A stretch of DNA of 64,000 nt from Portibacter lacus. Lineage in GTDB: Bacteria > Bacteroidota > Bacteroidia > Chitinophagales > Saprospiraceae. Below the pieces are notes generated by a model, which saw only the letters and a program-made list of their open reading frames with translations, ran no database searches and was not told the DNA's origin. Below are positions 32,881 through 42,879 of the stretch, piece after piece (position 1 is the stretch's first letter; every line of letters begins with the position of its first letter). Both the position numbers and the translations under genes were made by a program. The stretch covers positions 157,187 through 221,186 of the forward strand of contig NZ_JAJNKA010000012.1 in NCBI RefSeq assembly GCF_021533215.1, given 5' to 3'.

Positions 32881-35853
32881 ATGCACTACTTAAAGAAATT
32901 TCTGTTTGCTTTCATTTGCATGACTTTGTCATCCAGTATTTTTGCTCAATCTAGCAATTACAAAGGCACAGTTACAGCAAGTGATTTAGATGAACCCCTT
33001 TTCGGTGTTTCTGTTTTAATAAAGAATACAGGAAATGGAACACTGACTGACTTAGATGGAATATTTGAATTAGAAGCGAATTCAGGTGATACTCTTGTCC
33101 TTTCGTATATCGGATACAAAACGCAAGAAATTGCACTTTCTACCCAAACCCAATTAGAAATTGTTCTAGGACCAGATAATGAAGTGCTAGATGAGGTAGT
33201 CGTGATAGGTTACGGAACCATTAAAAAATCAGACCTCACGGGTTCCGTTGCTAAAGTTACGTCAAAAGAAATTACTAAAGTACCTTCTAGTAATGCTATT
33301 CAAGCATTGCAAGGTAAAGTCGCTGGCCTACAAATTCTGAGTACAAGTGGAGACCCAGGAGCAAATCCAGTTGTAAGGCTAAGAGGGATTACCACCCTGA
33401 ATGATAACAATCCGATCGCCGTTATAGATGGAGTTATCACGGATGTGAGCGCAATCTCTTTATTGAATAGTAGCGATATAGAATCTGTAGAAGTATTGAA
33501 AGATGCGTCCGCCACTGCCATTTATGGTTCGAGAGGTGCCGCTGGAGTCATCATCGTCACCACAAAAACGGGGCAATCAGGAAAAAACAAAATCAGTTTT
33601 TCCATCGAGCAATCGATTGAATCAATTTCGAATGAGATAGAGGTGATGAATGGCCGAGAATTCGCAACTTATATTAATCAGATAGAGCCAGGAACTTATA
33701 ACAATCTAGATGTCCTACCTGATGTGAACTGGTTAGATCACATCATCAATAATAATGCACCGATCACGAATGCGAATATGTCGATCAGTGGTGGATCTGA
33801 AAATTCAACTTTCTACTTCGGACTGGGTTACTTCGGTCAGCAAGGTATTCTTGATAAGTCAGCGTTAGATCGATTAACAGCAAAGCTGAATTCTCAATAC
33901 AATCTCTCTAGAAATATCAATGTTGGTCTTAACCTTTCGATGCTAGTTAGTGATAAAGAAAATTCTCCCGGAGTGATAAATACGGCACTGAGAGCTTGGC
34001 CGATTAATGAACCGTTCTTGGAAGACGGAGTAACCTTTGCAGATGTAACAGGCGGAAATGCTTTAGCAGCGATCGAATATTCGAATAGCAATTCGAATAG
34101 CCTCCGAAGCTTGGGTAATTTATATGCCAATTTTACTTTTCTAAACAACTTCACCTTTAAGTCTAGTTTGCAGTTTGACTTTAATGCTGGAAAGACGAAA
34201 TCTTTCGTGCCTCAATATTTTGTAGGGCCTTTGCAGCAGAATGAAGTGAATGACTTGAGTTACTCTAATAGCAACTCTACAGATCTCATTTTCGAAAACA
34301 CCTTAAGTTATAATAATGAAGTCGGCAGACACCGATTTGCTGGTGTAGTAGGATATTCTACACAAGATCGCAGGAATGAATTCATAGCGGGAAATACGGA
34401 AGGATTGATCAGAGAAGATCCATTATTCTGGTATCTAGATGCTGGTCAGAATGAATTCGAGAATGTGAGCAATAATGCGGGAAGATCAACGATCATTTCC
34501 TACTTAGGAAGAGTGAATTATTCATTCGATAGTCGTTACTTATTTACGGCGTCCTTAAGAAGAGATGGATCATCTAATTTTGGAAAGAACAATCTTTATG
34601 GTTACTTCCCAAGTGTGGCACTTGGATGGAATGTATCGAATGAAGGCTTTTTTAATAGCGACCTGATCAATAAGTTGAAAATAAGAGGAAGTGTAGGTGG
34701 AATTGGAAATGAAAAGATACCTGGAAGTGCACAGTATGCTTTGATAAGAGGTGGAACAGATGCCGTGTTCGGAGAAGATGAAAGTATCTATCCAGGAGCT
34801 ACCTTCGATGGTGGTGGAAATCCAGATTTAAAATGGGAGAATACTTATCAAGCTAATGTTGGTTTCGAATTAGGAATCATGCAGGATAAGTTGACCGTGG
34901 AAATGGATTACTATTATAAGAATACAACGGATATCTTAGTTCCATTAGAACCAGCAGGGTACTTAGGAATAGGAGCCTTTAGATCTATCTTTTTCAATGC
35001 TGCTAATGTTACCAACAAAGGTCTAGAGTGGAACGCGAGATATAGAGATAATATCGGTGACTTTTCTTATTCAGTTGGAGTACTTGGAACAACGATAAAG
35101 AATGAAGTGACCAATATCGGTCAAGGATTCGGAGCAGATTCATTGCTGATAGGTGGTGATCTCGGTAATGGACAACGAGTTTCACGTTCTTCCGTAGGAA
35201 ACCCGATCGGTTATTTCTATGGTTATGAAGTGGAAGGTGTTTTTCAGAATCAAGCAGAAGTGGAAAACAGTCCAAGCTTATTTGGCCAGAAGCCGGGAGA
35301 TCTTAAATACAAAGATATAAATGGTGATGGAGTATTAGATGGTAATGATCGAACCATTATCGGTAATTCAATCCCTGATTTCGTATATGGTTTCAATGCT
35401 CAAGTTGGATATAAGACCATTACTTTATCCGCGGATTTCCAAGGACAGGCGGGTAACTACATTTACAATGGGAAACAAGCCATTCGATTTACGACTCTGA
35501 ATTATGAAGCGAGATACAATGACTATTGGGATGGGGAAGGATCTACAAATGAAAATTTCAGACCATCATTGGGAGGTGCAAATTTCCAACCATCCTCTTA
35601 TTTCGTAGAAGATGGTTCTTACCTGAGATTAAGATCCTTGACGTTGAATTATGCAATTCCTAATGGAATATTGAACAAGATGCGATTTTCCGGTGCCAAT
35701 GTTTATGTAAGGGGGACGAATATATTTACACTGACTAAGTACAGTGGCTTCTCTCCTGAAATAGGAGCCTCGAATGCCATTAATGGAGCAATAGATACGG
35801 GTGTCTATCCGATTACAAGAGTATTTTCTGTAGGGTTAAATGCAAATTTTTAA
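32881..35853 (+). CDS. SusC/RagA-type TonB-dependent outer-membrane transporter
   Basis: Imports oligosaccharides across the outer membrane with its SusD partner. The mature protein is about 970 residues. Signal peptide MHYLKKFLFAFICMTLSSSIFA, then a carboxypeptidase-like regulatory (CarboxypepD_reg) domain (GTLTDLDGIFEL), the SusC signature DEVVVIGYGTIKKSDLTGSV, the plug (VAGLQILSTSGDPGANP, LKDASATAIYGSRGAAGVI) and a C-terminal barrel ending in SVGLNANF. Start chosen at 32881 because the longer frame begins in the promoter. susD follows ten bases downstream. Confidence 0.95.
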   Translation: MHYLKKFLFAFICMTLSSSIFAQSSNYKGTVTASDLDEPLFGVSVLIKNTGNGTLTDLDGIFELEANSGDTLVLSYIGYKTQEIALSTQTQLEIVLGPDNEVLDEVVVIGYGTIKKSDLTGSVAKVTSKEITKVPSSNAIQALQGKVAGLQILSTSGDPGANPVVRLRGITTLNDNNPIAVIDGVITDVSAISLLNSSDIESVEVLKDASATAIYGSRGAAGVIIVTTKTGQSGKNKISFSIEQSIESISNEIEVMNGREFATYINQIEPGTYNNLDVLPDVNWLDHIINNNAPITNANMSISGGSENSTFYFGLGYFGQQGILDKSALDRLTAKLNSQYNLSRNINVGLNLSMLVSDKENSPGVINTALRAWPINEPFLEDGVTFADVTGGNALAAIEYSNSNSNSLRSLGNLYANFTFLNNFTFKSSLQFDFNAGKTKSFVPQYFVGPLQQNEVNDLSYSNSNSTDLIFENTLSYNNEVGRHRFAGVVGYSTQDRRNEFIAGNTEGLIREDPLFWYLDAGQNEFENVSNNAGRSTIISYLGRVNYSFDSRYLFTASLRRDGSSNFGKNNLYGYFPSVALGWNVSNEGFFNSDLINKLKIRGSVGGIGNEKIPGSAQYALIRGGTDAVFGEDESIYPGATFDGGGNPDLKWENTYQANVGFELGIMQDKLTVEMDYYYKNTTDILVPLEPAGYLGIGAFRSIFFNAANVTNKGLEWNARYRDNIGDFSYSVGVLGTTIKNEVTNIGQGFGADSLLIGGDLGNGQRVSRSSVGNPIGYFYGYEVEGVFQNQAEVENSPSLFGQKPGDLKYKDINGDGVLDGNDRTIIGNSIPDFVYGFNAQVGYKTITLSADFQGQAGNYIYNGKQAIRFTTLNYEARYNDYWDGEGSTNENFRPSLGGANFQPSSYFVEDGSYLRLRSLTLNYAIPNGILNKMRFSGANVYVRGTNIFTLTKYSGFSPEIGASNAINGAIDTGVYPITRVFSVGLNANF

Positions 35854-35863
35854 AAGAAACAAC

Positions 35864-37336
35864 ATGAAAAAATTAATAGTAATAGCGACCGTTCTTGTAT
35901 TTGCAGCATCATGTAGTGATGACTTTTTATTTCAGCCACCTAGAGCAGCATTAACTGTTGGATCTTTTCCTGCTAATGCAGATGACGCGGTTTTAGCAAT
36001 TAATGGTGCGTATAATATATTAAGAACTTGGCAGATTAATACAGGCGGATTCCCATTGTTTGACCTCATGGCAGATGACGCGGTCAAAGGAAGTAATCCT
36101 GGTGATGGAACGGCGGTGGCAGTATATGACAAATTTACGCACACCGCATTAGAGGGAGGTATAGAAGCTTGGTATAAAACAGAATATGAAGCAATCCGAA
36201 GAACGAACTTAGTTATCAATGAAGTACCTAACATTGACATGGAAGAAAACCTTAAAACAAGAATCATCGCAGAAGCAAGATTTCTAAGAGCCTTCTTTTA
36301 TGCAGACTTGGTAAGAGGATTCGGGGCGGTGCCAATGGTTACCGTCATTGATGCACCAATTGACTTGGGAAGAACTTCTGTAGAAACTATACTTAATGAA
36401 GTGATCTATCCGGATTTAGAAAATGCAATAGCTAATCTACCAGTAAGGTCTGATTATGGTCCTGAAGATCTAGGACGTGCGACGAAAGGTGCAGCTCAAG
36501 GGTTGTTAGCAAGGGTGAAGTTGTTTTATGGTGACTTTGCAGCGGTGGAGCAATTAACCAAAGAAGTGATCAATTCTAATGAGTATCAACTCATGGATGA
36601 TTACGCAGAAGTATTTCCGGCGGCTAATGAGAACAACGCGGAATCCGTATTCGAAATAGCTGCGAAACCAGAATCTTTTGCAGAAGGTGGTAACCAGTTT
36701 GCGAATACCCAAGGTGTTCGTGGAACGCCTAATAGAGGTTGGGGTTTTTGTAGACCATCTTATACGCTAATAGATGAAATGCAAGAGAACAACGATCCTA
36801 GATTAGATCCATCAGTAATATTTCTTAATGAAGTGTTAGACGGAATAACGATCACAGGTGATGGCGCTACGCCAGATACTACTAGAGAAAATGGCCAAAT
36901 TGTAGAAATAGAGTGTTACAATCAGAAAGTATGGTATCCAGGAACGGATACGAGGACTTCATTCGGACATAATAGGAGGATAATCAGGTACGCAGACATC
37001 ATACTTATGCATGCTGAAGCGTTAAATGAGAACGGAAAGTCTGCAGAAGCATTGACCTTTCTGAACCAGATAAGAGAACGTGCAAGAGGAGATCAGGAAA
37101 CTTTACCAGACTATACAACGACGAATAAGGACGAACTTAGAACACTTATTTTAGAAGAAAGAAAATACGAATTTGCCATCGAAGGATTAAGATTTTGGGA
37201 TTTGGTGAGAACTGATCGAGCAGAGGCAATATTAGGACCTCTTGGTTTTATCAAAGGAAAGAATGAGTTGTTTCCTATTCCTCAGTCGGAAGTGGACATC
37301 TCGCAAGGAAGAATTACACAAAATCCAGGATATTAA
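35864..37336 (+). CDS. SusD/RagB-type surface glycan-binding lipoprotein
   Basis: Surface lipoprotein of 490 residues that caps the SusC channel and binds the target glycan. Lipobox VFAASC (Cys19). The SusD helical TPR scaffold is recognisable: ARFLRAFFYADLVRGFG, RATKGAAQGLLARVKLFYGD, RIIRYADIILMHAEALNENG and EERKYEFAIEGLRFWDLVR. I use the ATG at 35864 because the upstream in-frame ATG (35840) lies inside susC and would spoil the lipoprotein signal. Co-transcribed with susC. Confidence 0.94.
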   Translation: MKKLIVIATVLVFAASCSDDFLFQPPRAALTVGSFPANADDAVLAINGAYNILRTWQINTGGFPLFDLMADDAVKGSNPGDGTAVAVYDKFTHTALEGGIEAWYKTEYEAIRRTNLVINEVPNIDMEENLKTRIIAEARFLRAFFYADLVRGFGAVPMVTVIDAPIDLGRTSVETILNEVIYPDLENAIANLPVRSDYGPEDLGRATKGAAQGLLARVKLFYGDFAAVEQLTKEVINSNEYQLMDDYAEVFPAANENNAESVFEIAAKPESFAEGGNQFANTQGVRGTPNRGWGFCRPSYTLIDEMQENNDPRLDPSVIFLNEVLDGITITGDGATPDTTRENGQIVEIECYNQKVWYPGTDTRTSFGHNRRIIRYADIILMHAEALNENGKSAEALTFLNQIRERARGDQETLPDYTTTNKDELRTLILEERKYEFAIEGLRFWDLVRTDRAEAILGPLGFIKGKNELFPIPQSEVDISQGRITQNPGY

Positions 37337-37388
37337 AAAAGTGATATTGAATCACATTATATATTAAATCAATTAAAAATCTTAGAAT

Positions 37389-38696
37389 ATGAAAATTTTA
37401 AATTATTGCTTAGCATTGTTTGCGCTATCTGCAATTACGCTTACTTCATGTAAAGACGATCCAGATCCGATACTTGCTCCAACCATAGCATCTATCGAAG
37501 CAGTAGGAACGAGTTTTGCTGATGGATCAGCAGTTACTAAGGATCTGAACGGAGCTTCATCAGCTGCAGATGTTGCTTTGAATTCAGTAATTACCATTAC
37601 ACTTGATAAAGCAGTAGATGGAACAACAGTCAATGTGTCTAACGTAGCGATTTCTAACGCTGACGGGGATGTTGCTTCTACAGTAACGAGCTCAGGTTCT
37701 GCTATTACCATAACTCCTTCAGAAGAGATGGTTAGAGGAACCAGCCACACACTGACATTAAGTAATATTAAGTCTAGTGATGGTGGTACAATGTCGACCG
37801 TTTCTAGAACTTTTGTAACAGAAGGAAGAGCTCCGGTTATTGTACCTAAAGCAGATGACCAGTTAGCTTACTATAACTTTGATGGTACAACGGATGACAT
37901 CCTAGGAAATTATAACCCAGACAATGTTGTGGGAATAGAAATGGGAACGGATAGATTCGGTCAAGGAAATAGTACAGCATCTTTCGATGGAGATGTGAGT
38001 ATAATTGAGATTCCTGATGCAGATCAGATGATGACATATAATGATTTCACCCTGTCATTTTGGATGAAGACTAACACAGAAGGACATATCGATGCAGGTG
38101 GAAACCCAGCTTCTCATTTTGTAATGGGATTAGGTGCGTTTTTTGGTTTCCAATTTGAAATTCCAGCAGATTTTGGCTCTTGTAAATTAGCAATGAGTTA
38201 CAAATTAGAAAATGACGACGTTACTGGAGAAGACCTTTGGTTTAACGGAAGTGGTGAAGACAAAGACAATGGTGGTTGGCAAGGATGGGATTTTGTAGCG
38301 AATCTTGGAGAAGGAGGTGTTGCAGAAATCTTAAAAGACAAGTGGGTACATGTCGTTTGTTCTTATAATTCTACAACGAAACAAGGTAGAATGTATTTTA
38401 ACGGTCAGTTAATGAAGAGTCAAGATTTTAATTTATGGCCTGATTGTGATGTTGCTGGAGCATGCAAGCAAGCAACAACAGGAGTGGTTTATAGAGGAAA
38501 CGAATCAGATGTAGAACCGATCTTAGCTTTAGGATTTATTAAATCTATAGATAGTCCGATGTGGGCAAGTGAGCCTTGGGGAGATTATAACACTCCAACA
38601 TCTAATCACTTTAAAGGTGACTTGGATGACATCAGAATTTTCAAAGCACCTTTTAGTGCAGAAGATGTAGAAACATTATACAACTCAGAGAAATAG
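37389..38696 (+). CDS. SusE-position lipoprotein with Ig-like and LamG domains
   Basis: A 435-residue lipoprotein (lipobox ITLTSC, Cys21) in the SusE/F position. Residues ~30-150 form a bacterial Ig-like domain with the phrase GTSHTLTLSNIKSSDGG typical of Big_5. Residues ~165-435 form a LamG/concanavalin-type domain (LAYYNFDGTTDDILG, DFTLSFWMKTN, HFKGDLDDIRIFKAPFS). By place and fold it is a surface glycan-binding protein for the substrate of the locus. It ends the first transcript, followed by a good terminator. Confidence 0.85.
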   Translation: MKILNYCLALFALSAITLTSCKDDPDPILAPTIASIEAVGTSFADGSAVTKDLNGASSAADVALNSVITITLDKAVDGTTVNVSNVAISNADGDVASTVTSSGSAITITPSEEMVRGTSHTLTLSNIKSSDGGTMSTVSRTFVTEGRAPVIVPKADDQLAYYNFDGTTDDILGNYNPDNVVGIEMGTDRFGQGNSTASFDGDVSIIEIPDADQMMTYNDFTLSFWMKTNTEGHIDAGGNPASHFVMGLGAFFGFQFEIPADFGSCKLAMSYKLENDDVTGEDLWFNGSGEDKDNGGWQGWDFVANLGEGGVAEILKDKWVHVVCSYNSTTKQGRMYFNGQLMKSQDFNLWPDCDVAGACKQATTGVVYRGNESDVEPILALGFIKSIDSPMWASEPWGDYNTPTSNHFKGDLDDIRIFKAPFSAEDVETLYNSEK

Positions 38697-38718
38697 TTAA
38701 GCAATTAACACCTGTGAT

Positions 38719-38749
38719 AAGAGCGGAGAGAGTGAGCTCCGCTCTTTTT
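38719..38749 (+). terminator. Rho-independent terminator after the SusC/D/E-like genes
   Basis: AAGAGCGGAG (38719-38728) pairs perfectly with CTCCGCTCTT (38737-38746) around an 8-base loop, and T residues continue to 38749. It lies 22 bases after the stop. A smaller CGACC/GGTCG hairpin with a T loop follows at 38761-38775. It likely reduces transcription into the enzyme genes. Confidence 0.8.
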
Positions 38750-38843
38750 ATATGGGTCACCGACCTTTTTGGTCGATTTGTATAAATCTTTAAGAACAAT
38801 GATTATTTCAGACGATGGTCTAAGTTCTTTTTAAACTTTTTAA

Positions 38844-40769
38844 ATGAGATATTTTTTAATAGCCTTTCTTTTTACCTTCCTTGCCTGTACAGACAATCCC
38901 ATTGTCACAGATCCAGGTAGCTTTCAGTTGAACACTGCTAAAAAAGGGAATGTTTCACTTCTAGGAAGTAATCCAGAAGTGCCGCTTGAAGGAGATATCA
39001 TCCTTACTTTCAGTACAGCCATTGACCCTAATACGAATAATGAAATCTCTATACCCGGAAACGATAACTTAACTTTTGAGAACTTAGATAAAAATACCAT
39101 CATTTCTATCAAAACAGCTGAGCCATTTATTGCTGGAGAAACTTACCAATTGGTAATCGGTGATGGACTAATGGGTGCCAATGGAGAAAAATTTCCTGGA
39201 TTGTCACTCTCTTTTAAAATCGTAAAACCTCCTCTCGATTTAATATCAGTTAGTCAAGGAGGCAAAGAATTAAACGCCAAAAAAAGAAACCTCGATATCC
39301 CTTTGCGTCCTACTTTTCAGATCACTTTATCTGAAGATATCGATGTATCTGTTCTAAATGAAGAAGTGTTATTGGTAGGAAAAAAGAATTACGGCATTTC
39401 CGTGTCTAAAACTTCTGAAGCCAACTATGAACTGACCACAACAGAAGCCCTTGCCGATTTTTCAAAAAGCAATTTACTCTTTCCATCGTCTATTGGAAGT
39501 GATTTTGAAACAGTGAGTTTTGAATTGTTTACGGAATTGGATTCCACACCTAAGTTTCCGATCATCAGTGACGAAGAATTATTGACAAAAGTACAAGAAC
39601 AAACCTTCAAGTATTTCTGGGATTTCGGTCATCCAATAAGTGGATTAGCAAGAGAAAGAAATACGAGCGGCGATATAGTTACCTCTGGAGGATCAGGCTT
39701 CGGTCTTATGGCGATTATCGTAGGTGTAGAAAGAGGATTTATATCTAGAACAGAAGCAGTAGAAAGATGGCAGAAAATTATGGATTTCCTAGAAAATGCT
39801 GACCGATTTCATGGAGTATGGCCGCACTGGATTAATGGAGTAAGTGGAAAGGTGCAACCCTTTAGTACCAAGGATAACGGGGGTGACCTAGTAGAAACAG
39901 CATTCCTAGTCCAAGGAATGCTTACCGTTAGACAATATCTGAACCCTAACGATCCTACAGAAGTAGCTTTAGCAGAACAAATTACGGAGCTTTGGGAAGG
40001 CGTAGAGTGGAATTGGTACAACAAAGATGATGGGAAGTTATTGTTTTGGCATTGGTCACCGCAATACAATTGGGAAATGAATCTTCCGATCAGAGGTCAT
40101 AATGAAACACATATTGTTTACACTTTAGCTGCAGCTTCACCCACTTATCCCATTGACAAAGAAACCTATATTAATGGTTATACTAGAAATGGTAGCTTCA
40201 CTAATGGGGGCACATACTATGGAATAGATTTACCTACGGGCTTCGGGTCAGGAGGGCCTTTGTTTTTTGCACACTACTCTTACATTGGCATGGATCCAAG
40301 AAATTTGCAAGACGAATATGTGAATTACTGGGATCAGAATGTTGCGCATACTCAAATTAACAGAGCATATTGCATGGACAATCCTAATAACTTCGTAGGC
40401 TATTCTAAAGACTGTTGGGGACTTACGGCAAGTGATAATAATGAGGGTTACTCAGCACATAGCCCGAATAATGACCTAGGCGTCATAACACCGACAGCCG
40501 CGATAAGCTCTATTCCTTATACACCGGAAGAATCGTTAGATGCGATGAGGCTTTTTTACTATCAACTCGGCGATCGACTCTGGGGAGAATACGGGTTTTA
40601 TGATGCGTTTAACCCTACGGCAGATTGGTATGCGAGTTCATATCTTGCTATTGATCAGGGTCCAATTATCTGTATGATCGAGAATTATAGAACAGGTCTA
40701 CTTTGGGATTTATACATGTCAGCACCAGAAGTGAAAGCAGGATTGGACTTACTTGGATTTACTTATTAA
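38844..40769 (+). CDS. GH144-like glucanase (glycoamylase family), with N-terminal Ig-like domains
   Basis: Glycoside hydrolase of 641 residues with a lipoprotein signal (FTFLAC, Cys14). Residues ~25-240 are two Ig-like units (IILTFSTAIDPNTNN, FQITLSEDIDVS). The catalytic (alpha/alpha)6 domain begins KVQEQTFKYFWDFGHPISGL and keeps TSGGSGFGLMAIIVGVERGF, ADRFHGVWPHWING, KDNGGDLVETAFLVQGML, FWHWSPQYNWEMN, HNETHIVYTLAAASP, DCWGLTASDNNEGYSAH and IDQGPIICMIENYRTG. This is the PF10091/GH144 pattern; characterised members cleave beta-1,2-glucan. The extra domains and lipid anchor fit a cell-surface endo-enzyme. Confidence 0.85.
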   Translation: MRYFLIAFLFTFLACTDNPIVTDPGSFQLNTAKKGNVSLLGSNPEVPLEGDIILTFSTAIDPNTNNEISIPGNDNLTFENLDKNTIISIKTAEPFIAGETYQLVIGDGLMGANGEKFPGLSLSFKIVKPPLDLISVSQGGKELNAKKRNLDIPLRPTFQITLSEDIDVSVLNEEVLLVGKKNYGISVSKTSEANYELTTTEALADFSKSNLLFPSSIGSDFETVSFELFTELDSTPKFPIISDEELLTKVQEQTFKYFWDFGHPISGLARERNTSGDIVTSGGSGFGLMAIIVGVERGFISRTEAVERWQKIMDFLENADRFHGVWPHWINGVSGKVQPFSTKDNGGDLVETAFLVQGMLTVRQYLNPNDPTEVALAEQITELWEGVEWNWYNKDDGKLLFWHWSPQYNWEMNLPIRGHNETHIVYTLAAASPTYPIDKETYINGYTRNGSFTNGGTYYGIDLPTGFGSGGPLFFAHYSYIGMDPRNLQDEYVNYWDQNVAHTQINRAYCMDNPNNFVGYSKDCWGLTASDNNEGYSAHSPNNDLGVITPTAAISSIPYTPEESLDAMRLFYYQLGDRLWGEYGFYDAFNPTADWYASSYLAIDQGPIICMIENYRTGLLWDLYMSAPEVKAGLDLLGFTY

Positions 40770-40778
40770 TTATTTTTT

Positions 40779-42119
40779 ATGAAAGCATTTATATTGATGA
40801 TGTCGCTGATTGTTTTAAATGGTTGCAATACCTCTAAAATAGGAAGTGAGCAAGTGAAATTAAGCAAAGGAGATAAGGCTTTATTGGATAAAGTTCAGTT
40901 ACAAACCTTCAATTATATGTGGGAAGCTGGCGAACCGATTTCTGGCGCTGCAAGAGAACGATTTCATACTGATAATGAATATCCGCACAGTCCGAAAGAC
41001 ATTGTCACAACGGGCGGAACGGGATTTGGTATTATGGCGATCATAGTAGGAATAGAACGCGGTTTTATCAGCAAAGACGAAGGCTATGATAGATTGAATC
41101 AACTAACGGATTGGTTAGGAAAAGCAGATCGCTTTCATGGCGCATGGCCACATTGGTTAGACCCACAAGGAAAAATGGTCCCTTTCAGTAAGTATGATAA
41201 TGGTGGTGATTTAGTAGAAACAGCATTTCTAGCTCAAGGATTAATAACTGCTAGACAATATTTCAAACGAGGGAATGCTCAAGAAAAAGCCTTAGCTGTG
41301 AAGATGGATGAATTGTGGAAAGGGATAGATTGGGAATGGTATACGAACGGTGAAAATGTTTTGTTTTGGCATTGGTCGCCGGAATATGAATGGAAGATGA
41401 ATTTCAGAGTTGGTGGACATAACGAGTGTTTAATCATGTATGTTCTAGGTGCATCTTCGCCATCTCATGCAATCGATCCGAAAGCATATCATGAAGGCTA
41501 TATGAGAAATGGTGACATTGTTTCGGATAAAGAATACTACGGACTTCCGACAGTGCTAGATCACTATGAACACGATGATAAATCCGTAGGTCCGATGTTC
41601 TGGGCGCATTATTCGCACTTAGGATTGGACCCGCATGAACTTAAAGATAAATATGCAGATTTCTGGACGTTAAACCAGAATCACGCCTTGATTCAACATA
41701 AGCATTGTTCTGAGAATCCTTATGAATATAAAGGGTATTCTGATGAGTGCTGGGGACTAACATCTTCTTATTCTATGACAGGATATGCAGGGCATAGTCC
41801 AGAAGACGACCTCGGTGTTATTTCACCTACGGCTGCATTAGCGTCCTTTCCATATACACCAGAAGAAAGCATGAAGTTTCTGAAATTCCTCTACGAAAAA
41901 AATCCAGAATTAATCGGTGAGTATGGGCCTTATGATGCTTTTAGTTTTCAATCGGACTGGATGTTGCCAAGGTATTTAGCCATAGATCAACTCCCTATTC
42001 CAGTGATGATAGAGAATTATAGAAGTGGCTTGCTTTGGGATTTATTTATGTCTGCCCCAGAGGTTCAGGCCGGATTAGGCAAACTTGGTTTTACTTTTAA
42101 TGAGAGAAAAAAAATATAA
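40779..42119 (+). CDS. Second GH144-like glucanase (glycoamylase family)
   Basis: A 446-residue paralogue of the previous enzyme, consisting of the catalytic domain only. Lipobox LNGC (Cys16). It shares TFNYMWEAGEPISGAARERF, TGGTGFGIMAIIVGIERGF, YDNGGDLVETAFLAQGLI, FWHWSPEYEWKMNF, HNECLIMYVLGASSPSHAID and ECWGLTSSYSMTGYAGHSP. Nine bases after the first copy and directly abutting the esterase gene. The missing Ig-like extension suggests a different location or an exo-type role on shorter chains, which is inference from the known endo/exo split in the family. Confidence 0.85.
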   Translation: MKAFILMMSLIVLNGCNTSKIGSEQVKLSKGDKALLDKVQLQTFNYMWEAGEPISGAARERFHTDNEYPHSPKDIVTTGGTGFGIMAIIVGIERGFISKDEGYDRLNQLTDWLGKADRFHGAWPHWLDPQGKMVPFSKYDNGGDLVETAFLAQGLITARQYFKRGNAQEKALAVKMDELWKGIDWEWYTNGENVLFWHWSPEYEWKMNFRVGGHNECLIMYVLGASSPSHAIDPKAYHEGYMRNGDIVSDKEYYGLPTVLDHYEHDDKSVGPMFWAHYSHLGLDPHELKDKYADFWTLNQNHALIQHKHCSENPYEYKGYSDECWGLTSSYSMTGYAGHSPEDDLGVISPTAALASFPYTPEESMKFLKFLYEKNPELIGEYGPYDAFSFQSDWMLPRYLAIDQLPIPVMIENYRSGLLWDLFMSAPEVQAGLGKLGFTFNERKKI

Positions 42120-42878
42120 ATGCGTTTAATGATATTCATATTACTTGCAAGTTGCGGGCTGCATGCTCAGAATGGCGAATATATTGCGAAGGTATTCGAA
42201 AGCGAAAGTGGTTCCTTGAACTACAACATTATGTATCCGCATGATTTCGATGAGCATGAAAAATATCCTTTGATGCTTTTCTTGCACGGTGCGGGAGAGC
42301 GAGGTTCGGATAATAAAGCGCAGTTGATTCACGGTTCTAAGTTGTTTCGAGATTCTCTCGCTAAGTATCCAGCAATCGTGATTTTTCCACAATGTACGAA
42401 AGACGATTACTGGGTAGATCTGAAAAGTGAAGGCAAGGGTCAAGGACGCAGTATGGAGGTAATGACGGGTGAGCCTAATCCGAATATGGAGCGAGTGATT
42501 TCGCTTGTGGATAGGATGCTGGAAGAAAAATACGTAGATCCTTCCAGGTTTTACGTAGCAGGGCTGTCCATGGGTGGCATGGGAACGATGGAACTTGCAT
42601 GGAGAATGCCAGAAAAAATTACTGCGGCAATTGCGATTTGTGGAGTAGGCCCTAGAGAAAAAGCTGCAACAATGAAACCCGTTCCTTTCTGGTTTTTTCA
42701 TGGGGTCGACGACATTGTGGTACCATCTAGATATTCAGTTCAGATGCTTAGAGCAATGCAAGTTTCTGGAGGTAAGGCTAAAATAACACTATATGAAAAT
42801 ACTGGTCATAATTCGTGGGATCAAGCATTTGTTGATCCTGATTTTTTACCTTTTTTATTTTCAAAGTCAAAATCATAA
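42120..42878 (+). CDS. Secreted serine esterase of the glucan locus (CE1/prolyl-oligopeptidase-like)
   Basis: Exported alpha/beta hydrolase of 252 residues; signal peptide to about residue 16 (LASCGLHAQ). Motifs: FLHGAGERGSDNK (oxyanion loop), nucleophile Ser150 in AGLSMGGMG, Asp197/198 in HGVDDIVVP and His230 in TGHNSWDQAF. The pattern is that of the esterase family found in many glycan loci. The start codon directly abuts the stop of the second GH144 gene and one base separates its stop from GH3, so it is a firm member of the operon. It may remove an ester substituent from the glucan. Confidence 0.85.
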   Translation: MRLMIFILLASCGLHAQNGEYIAKVFESESGSLNYNIMYPHDFDEHEKYPLMLFLHGAGERGSDNKAQLIHGSKLFRDSLAKYPAIVIFPQCTKDDYWVDLKSEGKGQGRSMEVMTGEPNPNMERVISLVDRMLEEKYVDPSRFYVAGLSMGGMGTMELAWRMPEKITAAIAICGVGPREKAATMKPVPFWFFHGVDDIVVPSRYSVQMLRAMQVSGGKAKITLYENTGHNSWDQAFVDPDFLPFLFSKSKS

Positions 42879-42879
42879 A

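Noticed and set aside
42141..42701. 186-codon open frame antisense to the esterase gene
   Set aside because: It is a mirror of the well-supported esterase frame, with composition rich in His, Arg and Cys and no recognisable motif.
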